In this document: positions 6,781 through 13,259 of the stretch, piece after piece | Numbering within the stretch: position 1 is the stretch's first letter | Layout of the letters: every line of letters starts with the position of its first letter | From: an uncultured Blautia sp. | GTDB lineage: Bacteria > Bacillota > Clostridia > Lachnospirales > Lachnospiraceae | Assembly (NCBI GenBank): GCA_900765525.1 | Contig: CAAFRY010000088.1 | Coordinates: forward strand, 1 to 14,475 | DNA: 14,475 nt | Reading direction: 5' to 3' | Notes under the pieces: model-generated | The model's input: the letters and a program-made list of their open reading frames with translations, nothing else | Databases searched by the model: none | Told to the model about the DNA's origin: nothing | Program-made: the position numbers and the translations under genes

Positions 6781-8217
6781 ATGAGTAGTACAGCACAAAG
6801 CTTAGCAAGTAAGAGAATTGCTTCTTTACTTGATGAGAACAGTTTTGTTGAAATCGGCGGTTATGTAACAGCAAGAAATACAGATTTCAACTTATCTGAA
6901 AAAGAAACACCGGCAGATGGCGTCATCACCGGATACGGCGTGATTGACGGAAGCCTGGTTTATGTGTACAGCCAGGATGCTTCCGTGTTAAACGGCTCTA
7001 TCGGTGAGATGCATGCGAAAAAAATCGTAAATCTGTACGACCTGGCGATGAAGACAGGTGCGCCGGTTATCGGTCTTGTGGACTGTGCGGGACTGAGACT
7101 GCAGGAGGCCACTGACGCTTTAAATGCCTTTGGCGAAATTTACACAAAGCAGGTAATGGCTTCCGGCGTGATTCCTCAGATTACAGGTATTTTCGGAACC
7201 TGCGGCGGCGGTCTGGCCGTTGTACCCGCTCTTACCGACTTTACTTTTATGGAGGAGAAGAAGGGAAGACTTTTTGTCAATGCTCCTAACGCATTAGAGG
7301 GAAATGAAATTTCAAAATGTGACACCTCCAGCGCAGCATACCAGAGCCAGAATGCAGGTCTGGTAGACGTACTGGGAAGCGAAGAGGAAATCCTGGCTCA
7401 GATGAGAGAACTGGTATCCCTGCTTCCTTCTAACTATGAGGACAATTCCGCTTATGTGGAATGTACCGATGATTTGAACAGAGTATGCCCGGATTTGGCA
7501 AACTGCGTGGGAGATACCTCCATCGCTCTTTCCCAGATTGGGGATAACAACGAATTCTTCGAGGTAAAAGCAGCTTACGCTAAGGACATGGTTACCGGAT
7601 TTATCCGCTTAAACGGAGCTACTGTAGGCTGTGTGGCAAACAGAAGTGAAATTTACAACGAAGAAGGCGAGAAGACAGACAGCTTTGACAATGTACTGTC
7701 TGCAAGAGGATGTAAGAAAGCAGCAGAATTTGTGAAATTCTGTGATGCATTTGACATTCCGGTTCTCACTCTTACAAATGTTAAAGGATATAAGGCTACC
7801 AAGTGTTCTGAGGCTAATATGGCAAGAAATGCAGCAGAGCTTACCAACGCCTTTATCAGCGCAACCGTTCCAAAGGTCAACGTAGTAATCGGAGAGGCTT
7901 TCGGAAGCGCATATCTGACTATGAACAGCAAATCCACAGGAGCTGACATGGTATATGCATGGCCAAGTGCCCAGATTGGTATGATGGATGCTAAGCTTGC
8001 AGCTAAGATTATGTATGCAGATGCTGACGTTAATACTATTAACGAGAAAGCTGCTGAGTATGCAATGCTGCAGTCCAGCGCTGTATCTGCTGCAAGAAGA
8101 GGCTATGTTGATACGATTATCGAGGCTGAGGATACCAGAAAATATGTGATTGGTGCTTTTGAGATGTTATTCACAAAGAGAGAGAATCGTCCAGACAAAA
8201 AACACGGCACGGTTTAA
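6781..8217 (+). CDS. mmdA: Acyl-CoA carboxyltransferase subunit (methylmalonyl-CoA decarboxylase alpha / transcarboxylase 12S type)
   Basis: Proteins of this family move a carboxyl group between an acyl-CoA (such as methylmalonyl-CoA) and biotin on a carrier protein. The 478-residue protein has both crotonase-like halves. The N-half shows SQDASVLNGSIGEMHAKKI (64-82), SGVIPQITGIFGTCGGGLAV and PALTDF. The C-half shows GFIRLNGATVGCVAN, AAEFVKFCDAFDIPVLTL, ATVPKVNVVI and YAWPSAQIGMM. It is somewhat shorter than the usual roughly 510 residues and diverges at places normally near-invariant: DSGGARIQEG is DCAGLRLQEA, PGFLPG is KGYKAT, and YGGAY is FGSAY. The true acyl-CoA substrate is therefore uncertain. 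GGAGGG eight bases upstream supports the start. The gene leads an operon with OadG-, biotin-carrier-, OadB- and OadA-like genes, which points to a Na+-coupled complex in the cytoplasm at the membrane. Confidence 0.85.
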   Translation: MSSTAQSLASKRIASLLDENSFVEIGGYVTARNTDFNLSEKETPADGVITGYGVIDGSLVYVYSQDASVLNGSIGEMHAKKIVNLYDLAMKTGAPVIGLVDCAGLRLQEATDALNAFGEIYTKQVMASGVIPQITGIFGTCGGGLAVVPALTDFTFMEEKKGRLFVNAPNALEGNEISKCDTSSAAYQSQNAGLVDVLGSEEEILAQMRELVSLLPSNYEDNSAYVECTDDLNRVCPDLANCVGDTSIALSQIGDNNEFFEVKAAYAKDMVTGFIRLNGATVGCVANRSEIYNEEGEKTDSFDNVLSARGCKKAAEFVKFCDAFDIPVLTLTNVKGYKATKCSEANMARNAAELTNAFISATVPKVNVVIGEAFGSAYLTMNSKSTGADMVYAWPSAQIGMMDAKLAAKIMYADADVNTINEKAAEYAMLQSSAVSAARRGYVDTIIEAEDTRKYVIGAFEMLFTKRENRPDKKHGTV

Positions 8218-8231
8218 GCGAGGTGAGGCAT

Positions 8232-8993
8232 ATGAAGCATACATGGAAAAAATTAGGTGGATTAGTATCAATCGGAGTTCTTGCACTTTCATTGTCAGCC
8301 TGCGGTTCAGATGAAGAGGGAATCAACGCTACTGTGATGGAGAACCTGTATATGACTACCACAGGCACTGTTGAAACTCTGGTGGCCTACGATGCGGCTA
8401 CTATGGAGCAGGCCATAGAAGAAAATCCGGGTATGGATGACTTTACAAAGGCAGCCTTTACTTCCTGGATGGATTCTCAGGAAGAGCTGGGAGCTTATGT
8501 TGGGTATGAAGACGTTGCTCCGGAGGATGCAGTGAAGAAAGACGGCACCAATTATGTGGTGGAACTGGACGGAACCTTTGAAAACGGAGCTGCGGATATC
8601 GAAATGGTTTACGATATGAAAATGCAGCCGAAAAGTATTGGCTTCAGTAAGGTTTACACCACAGCTGAGAAACTGCAGTCAGCCGGTATGAATACCTTGG
8701 TAGGCCTTGGAACCGTGTTTGTTATCCTGGTGTTCCTGACCTTTGTTATTTCTCTTCTGAAATACGTTCCGGTTTGGGTGGATTCCTTCGGAAAGAAGAA
8801 AAACCAGGAACCGGCTCCTGTACCAGTACCTGCGGCTCCTGCACCTGCTGAGCCTGTGGAAGAGGAGGAGCTGGCAGACGACGGTGCCCTGGTGGCTGTA
8901 ATTGCGGCGGCTATCGCAGCTTCCGAAAACATGTCAACGGACGGATTTGTAGTGCGCTCTATCAGAAAATCAAAGAAAAACAATTGGCGATAG
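8232..8993 (+). CDS. oadG: OadG-type gamma/delta subunit with lipoprotein N-terminus
   Basis: This is the small membrane subunit that assembles Na+-translocating decarboxylases. I place the start at ATG 8232, not GTG 8223, because the GAGGTGA ribosome binding site (8220-8226) overlaps the GTG and is well spaced for the ATG; this gives 253 residues. The N-terminus is a lipoprotein signal peptide with lipobox LSAC (Cys24). An acidic extracytoplasmic domain of about 125 residues follows, then one membrane helix (about 155-177) with a Lys-rich cytoplasmic side, a Pro/Ala linker (194-208), and the OadG C-terminal signature DDGALVAVIAAAIAA ending in FVVRSIRKSKK. Classical OadG proteins are under 100 residues, so the lipid-anchored outer domain is an addition. 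N-out/C-in topology agrees with both ends. Confidence 0.82.
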   Translation: MKHTWKKLGGLVSIGVLALSLSACGSDEEGINATVMENLYMTTTGTVETLVAYDAATMEQAIEENPGMDDFTKAAFTSWMDSQEELGAYVGYEDVAPEDAVKKDGTNYVVELDGTFENGAADIEMVYDMKMQPKSIGFSKVYTTAEKLQSAGMNTLVGLGTVFVILVFLTFVISLLKYVPVWVDSFGKKKNQEPAPVPVPAAPAPAEPVEEEELADDGALVAVIAAAIAASENMSTDGFVVRSIRKSKKNNWR

Positions 8994-9017
8994 AATAAGT
9001 CATAGGAGGATATAAAT

Positions 9018-9389
9018 ATGAAATCTTATACAATCACAGTAAATGGCGTTGCATATGACGTAACAGTAGAAGAGGGCGCAGGAAGCCCTGCTCCTGCAGC
9101 TGCACCAAAGGCGGCTCCAAAGGCAGCACCTAAAGCAGCTCCAGCAGCAAAACCTGCAGCAGCGGCTGCAGCCGGAGCAATTGAAGTGAAAGCATCTGTA
9201 CCAGGTAAGGTTTGCAAGGTAGAGGCAAATGTAGGCCAGGCTGTAAAGGCCGGCGATGCAATCATCGTTCTGGAAGCTATGAAGATGGAAATTCCTGTTG
9301 TAGCTCCTCAGGACGGAACAGTTGCAGGCATCAATGTGGCAGTAGGCGATTCAGTAGAAAACGGTGATGTACTGGCATCCATGAACTAG
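9018..9389 (+). CDS. Biotin carboxyl carrier protein of the decarboxylase complex
   Basis: This small (123 residues) free carrier shuttles CO2 bound to biotin between carboxyltransferase and the membrane beta subunit. It corresponds to the transcarboxylase 1.3S subunit, MmdC, or the C-terminal domain of OadA. The N-terminus MKSYTITVNGVAYDVTVEE is typical, followed by a flexible Ala/Pro/Lys linker (about 24-53) and a biotinyl domain (about 54-123) with EAMKME, whose Lys89 is the biotinylation site, and a half-domain repeat around GDSVENGDVLASM. AGGAGGA lies eight bases before the start. Biotin must be attached by a ligase encoded elsewhere. No biotin carboxylase is nearby, which argues against an ATP-driven carboxylase. 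Confidence 0.93.
   Translation: MKSYTITVNGVAYDVTVEEGAGSPAPAAAPKAAPKAAPKAAPAAKPAAAAAAGAIEVKASVPGKVCKVEANVGQAVKAGDAIIVLEAMKMEIPVVAPQDGTVAGINVAVGDSVENGDVLASMN
9105..9140 (+). repeat. Tandem 12-bp repeat encoding PKAA three times
   Basis: Three imperfect in-frame 12-base units encode PKAA-PKAA-PKAA in the swinging linker of the biotin carrier. The units differ at synonymous positions, so the repeat is not a very recent expansion. Copy number could vary between strains and change linker length. Confidence 0.75.
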
Positions 9390-9419
9390 AATTTGCATAC
9401 GCCGTGTAAATTCCCAATG

Positions 9420-9474
9420 GCAGGCACATGCCTGCGAGAAAACAACAGAAGAGCCTGTGGTGTTTTTCTGTTGT
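9420..9474 (+). other. Two hairpins between the biotin carrier and oadB genes
   Basis: The 113-base gap before the oadB start holds GCAGGC-ACAT-GCCTGC (9420-9435) and a 9-bp stem ACAACAGAA/TTCTGTTGT (9442-9474). Neither is followed by a T run, so they are not clear terminators. They may stabilise or process the mRNA so that soluble and membrane subunits are made in different amounts. GCCTG at 9453 can also pair with CAGGC at 9421, giving an alternative fold. Confidence 0.5.
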
Positions 9475-9502
9475 CCTGAATAAATAAATGGGAGGTAAAA
9501 AA

Positions 9503-10651
9503 ATGACTAACATTGCAGATGTAGTGTCAAACCTGATTGGGCAGACAGCTTTTATGAATCTGACAGTGGGAAATCTGATAATGATTTTAGTGGCCTTTAT
9601 CTTTTTGTTCCTGGCTATTAAAATGGGATTTGAACCACTTCTGCTTGTGCCCATTGCGTTTGGTATGCTTTTAGTAAATATCTATCCGGATATTATGGCC
9701 AGTGCGGAGGAGACCTCTAACGGCGTGGCCGGACTTCTCCATATCTTCTATATCCTGGATGAATGGAGTGTTCTTCCGTCCCTGATTTTCCTGGGCGTAG
9801 GCGCCATGACCGATTTCGGTCCTCTGATTGCCAATCCCAAGAGCTTCCTCATGGGTGCGGCTGCCCAGCTTGGTATCTATGTAGCTTATTTCCTGGCAAT
9901 CTTCATGGGATTCAACGGAAAGGCAGCTGCAGCTATTTCCATTATCGGAGGAGCTGACGGACCTACCTCTATTTTCCTGGCAGGTAAACTGGGACAGTCA
10001 GGACTTATGGGAGCCATTGCGGTGGCCGCATATTCCTATATGTCTCTGGTACCGATTATCCAGCCGCCAATCATGAAACTCCTTACAACAGAAGAGGAGA
10101 GAAAGATTAAGATGGAGCAGCTTCGTCCGGTTTCCAAGCTGGAGAAGATTCTGTTCCCAATCGTTATTACCGTTGTTGTTTGTCTGATTCTGCCTACAAC
10201 AGCACCTCTGGTAGGTATGCTGATGCTTGGTAACCTGTTCCGTGAATCCGGTGTGGTTAAGCAGTTGACAGAGACGGCTTCCAATGCCCTGATGTATATC
10301 GTAGTTATCCTTCTGGGAACCTCCGTAGGTGCTTCCACAAGCGCAGAGGCTTTCTTAAAGATGGATACTATCAAGATTGTAATCCTGGGTCTGGTAGCTT
10401 TTGCATTCGGTACAGCGGGAGGCGTTCTCCTTGGAAAACTGATGTGCAAGCTGACACACGGCAAGATAAATCCACTGATTGGTTCCGCAGGTGTATCCGC
10501 AGTTCCTATGGCTGCCCGTGTATCCCAGAAGGTGGGAGCTGAGGCAGACCCTACCAACTTCCTGCTGATGCATGCAATGGGACCAAACGTTGCGGGCGTT
10601 ATCGGTACGGCCGTTGCGGCGGGAACATTTATGGCTATCTTTGGTGTATAA
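9503..10651 (+). CDS. oadB: Na+-translocating decarboxylase beta subunit
   Basis: This integral membrane protein decarboxylates carboxybiotin and pumps Na+ out of the cell. I place the start at ATG 9503 because GGGAGGT (9489-9495) is an ideal ribosome binding site for it and overlaps the earlier ATG at 9488; the protein then has 382 residues. It is very hydrophobic with about ten membrane segments. [12 protein letters not shown] (Asp152) matches the region of the essential Asp203 of the Klebsiella beta subunit. [17 protein letters not shown] has Asn323, Gly327, Ser332 and Arg339, with the same spacing as Asn373, Gly377, Ser382 and Arg389 of that protein (numbers from memory). OadB, MmdB and GcdB are close relatives and cannot be told apart by sequence alone. 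Confidence 0.95.
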   Translation: MTNIADVVSNLIGQTAFMNLTVGNLIMILVAFIFLFLAIKMGFEPLLLVPIAFGMLLVNIYPDIMASAEETSNGVAGLLHIFYILDEWSVLPSLIFLGVGAMTDFGPLIANPKSFLMGAAAQLGIYVAYFLAIFMGFNGKAAAAISIIGGADGPTSIFLAGKLGQSGLMGAIAVAAYSYMSLVPIIQPPIMKLLTTEEERKIKMEQLRPVSKLEKILFPIVITVVVCLILPTTAPLVGMLMLGNLFRESGVVKQLTETASNALMYIVVILLGTSVGASTSAEAFLKMDTIKIVILGLVAFAFGTAGGVLLGKLMCKLTHGKINPLIGSAGVSAVPMAARVSQKVGAEADPTNFLLMHAMGPNVAGVIGTAVAAGTFMAIFGV

Positions 10652-10685
10652 AGCCATAGAGTGAATAAAAATGGAGGAAAAAAAG

Positions 10686-12098
10686 ATGGCAGAAGTAGTA
10701 AAAAAACCTATTAAAATTACTGAAACAATTCTGCGTGACGCACACCAGTCTCTGATTGCAACAAGAATGACCACAGAGCAGATGCTGCCAATCGTAGATA
10801 AACTGGATAAAGTGGGCTATCATTCCGTAGAGTGCTGGGGCGGCGCTACCTTTGACGCTTCTCTTCGTTTCTTAAAGGAAGACCCATGGGAAAGACTGCG
10901 CAAGTTCCGTGACGGTTTTAAAAACACAAAGCTGCAGATGCTGTTCAGAGGACAGAATATTCTGGGCTACCGTCCTTACGCAGACGATGTGGTAGAGTAT
11001 TTCGTACAGAAGTCTATTGCAAACGGTATTGATATTATCCGTATTTTTGACTGTCTCAATGATTTGAGAAATCTTCAGACAGCTGTAAAAGCAGCGAATA
11101 AGGAGAATGGACATGCACAGGTTGCCCTGTCCTACACTCTGGGAGATGCTTACACCCTGGATTATTGGGTAGATATGGCTAAGAAGATTGAAGATATGGG
11201 AGCTAATTCTATCTGTATCAAGGATATGGCCGGCCTTCTTCTTCCGTATGCGGCCACTGAGCTGGTGACAGCCCTGAAAGAAGCCGTGGATATTCCTATC
11301 CAGCTTCACACCCACTACACTTCAGGCGTGGCTTCCATGACCTATTTAAAGGCTGTAGAGGCAGGTGTAGACGTAATCGACACCGCTATGTCTCCATTTG
11401 CTCTGGGTACTTCCCAGCCGGCTACAGAGGTTATGGTGGAAACTTTCAAAGGAACACCTTATGACACTGGTTTTGACCAGCAGCTCCTGGCAGAAATCGC
11501 AGATTACTTCCGGCCTATCCGTGACGAGGCTCTGGATTCCGGACTGCTGAACCCCAAGAACCTGGGCGTAAACATCAAGACTCTGCTGTATCAGGTACCG
11601 GGCGGTATGCTGTCCAACCTGACCTCTCAGTTAAAGGAGCAGCATGCAGAGGACAAGTTCTACGATGTTCTGGAAGAGGTTCCGAGAGTAAGAAAAGACC
11701 TGGGCGAGCCTCCTCTGGTTACACCTTCTTCCCAGATTGTGGGAACACAGGCTGTGTTCAACGTAATCATGGGCGAACGCTACAAAATGGTTACAAAGGA
11801 AACCAAGGATGTGTTAAGCGGCAAGTACGGCGCTACCGTAAAGCCATTTGATGCAGAGGTTCAGAAGAAATGCATCGGAGATGCAGAGGTTATTACCTGC
11901 CGTCCTGCAGATTTGATTCAGCCTGAGCTGGATACTCTGAGACAGGAGATGGCTCAGTGGTCCGAGCAGGAAGAGGACGTATTGTCCTATGCTCTGTTCC
12001 CACAGGTAGCTACAGACTTCTTCAAATACAGAGAGGCACAGCAGACAAAGGTAGACCCGAAAGAAGCAGACACAGAAAACGGAGCATATCCGGTATAA
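10686..12098 (+). CDS. oadA: OadA / transcarboxylase 5S-type carboxyltransferase without biotin domain
   Basis: This subunit transfers a carboxyl group between oxaloacetate (or pyruvate) and biotin. I choose ATG 10686 (470 residues) over the in-frame ATG at 10671, since GGAGG (10673-10677) is properly spaced only for the later one. The DRE-TIM-like barrel shows TILRDAHQSL (Asp18, metal ligand), ECWGGATFD (49-57), the lysine in CIKDMAG (Lys179) that is carboxylated in the family, and LHTHYTSG (metal ligands His208 and His210). PGGMLSNL and TPSSQIVGTQA follow in the conserved C-terminal domain. It ends after a hydrophilic tail and has no biotinyl domain, so it must use the separate carrier. It is the last gene of the operon, just before a strong terminator. 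Pyruvate carboxylase subunit B is an alternative name, but no subunit A is present here. Confidence 0.93.
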   Translation: MAEVVKKPIKITETILRDAHQSLIATRMTTEQMLPIVDKLDKVGYHSVECWGGATFDASLRFLKEDPWERLRKFRDGFKNTKLQMLFRGQNILGYRPYADDVVEYFVQKSIANGIDIIRIFDCLNDLRNLQTAVKAANKENGHAQVALSYTLGDAYTLDYWVDMAKKIEDMGANSICIKDMAGLLLPYAATELVTALKEAVDIPIQLHTHYTSGVASMTYLKAVEAGVDVIDTAMSPFALGTSQPATEVMVETFKGTPYDTGFDQQLLAEIADYFRPIRDEALDSGLLNPKNLGVNIKTLLYQVPGGMLSNLTSQLKEQHAEDKFYDVLEEVPRVRKDLGEPPLVTPSSQIVGTQAVFNVIMGERYKMVTKETKDVLSGKYGATVKPFDAEVQKKCIGDAEVITCRPADLIQPELDTLRQEMAQWSEQEEDVLSYALFPQVATDFFKYREAQQTKVDPKEADTENGAYPV

Positions 12099-12116
12099 TA
12101 AAAGAAATAAGAAAAG

Positions 12117-12156
12117 AGAGGAAGTTCGGATGTTATATTCGGGCTTCTTCTTTTTT
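12117..12156 (+). terminator. Intrinsic terminator of the decarboxylase operon
   Basis: AGAGGAAG-TT-CGGAT pairs with ATTCG-GG-CTTCTTCT (15 pairs including G-T wobbles) around the loop GTTAT, and the stem runs directly into six T. It starts 18 bases after the oadA stop. The A-rich 5' flank may also make it act on the opposite strand, but no minus-strand gene ends here. Confidence 0.85.
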
Positions 12157-12196
12157 CCTTGTACACTGAAGGGAGATTTTTTTCATAATTTTTTTG

Positions 12197-12225
12197 CTGA
12201 AACTTCCCGGATTTTGTGCTATGAT
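12197..12225 (+). promoter_or_regulatory. Extended -10 promoter of the RpiR-family gene
   Basis: TGCTATGAT at 12217-12225 is an extended -10 element (TG-N-TATGAT). Seventeen bases upstream lies a weak -35, CTGAAA (12197-12202). Two runs of seven T at 12177-12195 precede it and could act as an UP element. The predicted transcription start is near 12232, at the beginning of the palindrome. Confidence 0.6.
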
Positions 12226-12229
12226 AAAC

Positions 12230-12284
12230 CATGGGGCTGTTGCATTAAATAATCTTAAATTCATCTTAATGCCACAGCCCCATG
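12230..12284. repeat. 55-bp near-perfect palindrome in the RpiR-gene leader
   Basis: The arms CATGGGGCTGTTGCATTAA (12230-12248) and the complementary 12266-12284 pair over 19 positions with one mismatch, around a 17-base AT-rich loop. No T run follows. It fills most of the predicted 5' untranslated region and ends 16 bases before the ribosome binding site GAGGGA (12301-12306). It could be a 5' mRNA hairpin, an operator, or a small MITE-like element. Confidence 0.8.
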
Positions 12285-12312
12285 TCAAAGAATAAACAAA
12301 GAGGGAATAGAC

Positions 12313-13230
12313 ATGGGCAACACGGAACATTTACTCAGCAGAATAAACAGACAGTATCAAAGTTTTAGCAAAGGACAGAAAAAGCTGGCCTCTTATATTG
12401 TAGATAATTATGATAAGGCTGCTTTTTTTACGGCGGCTAAGCTGGGAGAGACAGTGGGTGTCAGCGAATCTACGGTGGTAAGATTTGCTATTCATCTGGG
12501 CTATAAAGGCTATCCGGAATTTCAGAAGGCTTTGGAGGAATTGGTGCGGAATAAGCTGAATTCTATCCAGAGAATGGAGGTTACCTATGGTAAGGTGCCT
12601 CAGTCGGAGATATTGGATACTGTGCTGCACTCTGACATTGATAAAATCAAGCTGACCCTGGAGGGAATAGACCATGAGGCTTTTGAGCAGGCCATTGAAA
12701 CCCTGCTGCAGGCCAGGGATATTTATATTGTGGGAATCAGAAGCTGCGCCCCTCTTGCTGCTTTTATGGGATTTTATTTTAATTTAATTTTTGACCATGT
12801 GCGTCTGTTAAATACCAGTAATTCCAGTGAGCTTTTTGAGCAGATGATACACATAGGGGAGAAGGACGTGATTATCGGTATCAGTTTCCCCAGATACTCT
12901 ATGCGGACCCTGAAGGCTCTGGAATTTGCTAATAACCGAAAAGCCAAAGTCATCACTCTTACAGATAGTATCCATTCTCCCATCAATCTCTATTCCTCCT
13001 GCAATCTTATAGCCAGAAGCGATATGGCTTCTATTGTAGATTCTCTTGTAGCGCCTCTGAGTGTGGTAAACGCTTTGGTGGTGGCTCTTAGCATGAGGAA
13101 GCAGTCTGAGGTAGTGGAGACCCTGGAATCCCTGGAAAAGATATGGGACGAATATCAGGTATATAACAGCGATGAAATCAATTTAGCAGATAATGATGAC
13201 ATTCAGCTGCTGGAGCCCAGGGCCGAATAA
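12313..13230 (+). CDS. MurR/RpiR-family transcriptional regulator (HTH plus SIS domain)
   Basis: RpiR-type proteins bind DNA through an N-terminal helix-turn-helix and sense a sugar phosphate through a SIS domain. Here the HTH_6 domain covers about residues 1-80, with the recognition region AKLGETVGVSESTVVRFAIHLGYKGYPEF. The SIS domain covers about 125-255 and shows IVGIRSCAPLA (139-150) and ISFPRYSMRTLKAL (190-203), the ligand-binding loops. At 305 residues the protein is slightly longer than usual, with an acidic C-terminal tail. GAGGGA six bases upstream supports the ATG. It has its own promoter and no sugar-metabolism genes beside it, so its target and effector cannot be deduced. It may control itself through the palindrome in its leader. 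Confidence 0.92.
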   Translation: MGNTEHLLSRINRQYQSFSKGQKKLASYIVDNYDKAAFFTAAKLGETVGVSESTVVRFAIHLGYKGYPEFQKALEELVRNKLNSIQRMEVTYGKVPQSEILDTVLHSDIDKIKLTLEGIDHEAFEQAIETLLQARDIYIVGIRSCAPLAAFMGFYFNLIFDHVRLLNTSNSSELFEQMIHIGEKDVIIGISFPRYSMRTLKALEFANNRKAKVITLTDSIHSPINLYSSCNLIARSDMASIVDSLVAPLSVVNALVVALSMRKQSEVVETLESLEKIWDEYQVYNSDEINLADNDDIQLLEPRAE

Positions 13231-13259
13231 AAACCGGCAGGGGATGAAAGGAGTTTTTT

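Noticed and set aside
6555..6782. Minus-strand frame of 75 codons across the decarboxylase leader
   Set aside because: No ribosome binding site and no recognisable protein; it mirrors a structured untranslated region.
6732..6788. 18-codon frame starting at ATG 6732 and overlapping the mmdA start
   Set aside because: The GGGAGG before it ends only one base from the ATG, too close for normal initiation, and the sequence is better explained by RNA pairing.
8223..8231. GTG 8223 as start of the OadG-type gene
   Set aside because: The ribosome binding site overlaps this codon; ATG 8232 has correct spacing and begins a clean lipoprotein signal peptide.
9488..9502. ATG 9488 as start of oadB
   Set aside because: The GGGAGGT ribosome binding site lies just inside this codon and points to ATG 9503.
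10671..10685. ATG 10671 as start of the OadA-type gene
   Set aside because: GGAGG follows this ATG and is placed for ATG 10686.
10355..10774. Minus-strand frame of 139 codons spanning the oadB/oadA junction
   Set aside because: It is antisense to two strongly recognised genes, with no protein features and no ribosome binding site.
6781..12098. An ATP-dependent acetyl-CoA or propionyl-CoA carboxylase operon
   Set aside because: No biotin carboxylase gene is present, while the membrane Na+ pump subunit OadB and an OadG-type subunit are.
11957..12169. Plus-strand frame of 70 codons overlapping the oadA end
   Set aside because: It is out of frame with oadA over most of its length and runs through the terminator; no support as a gene.
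12230..12284. The palindrome as an intrinsic terminator
   Set aside because: No T run follows on either strand, and a good terminator already lies at 12117-12156.
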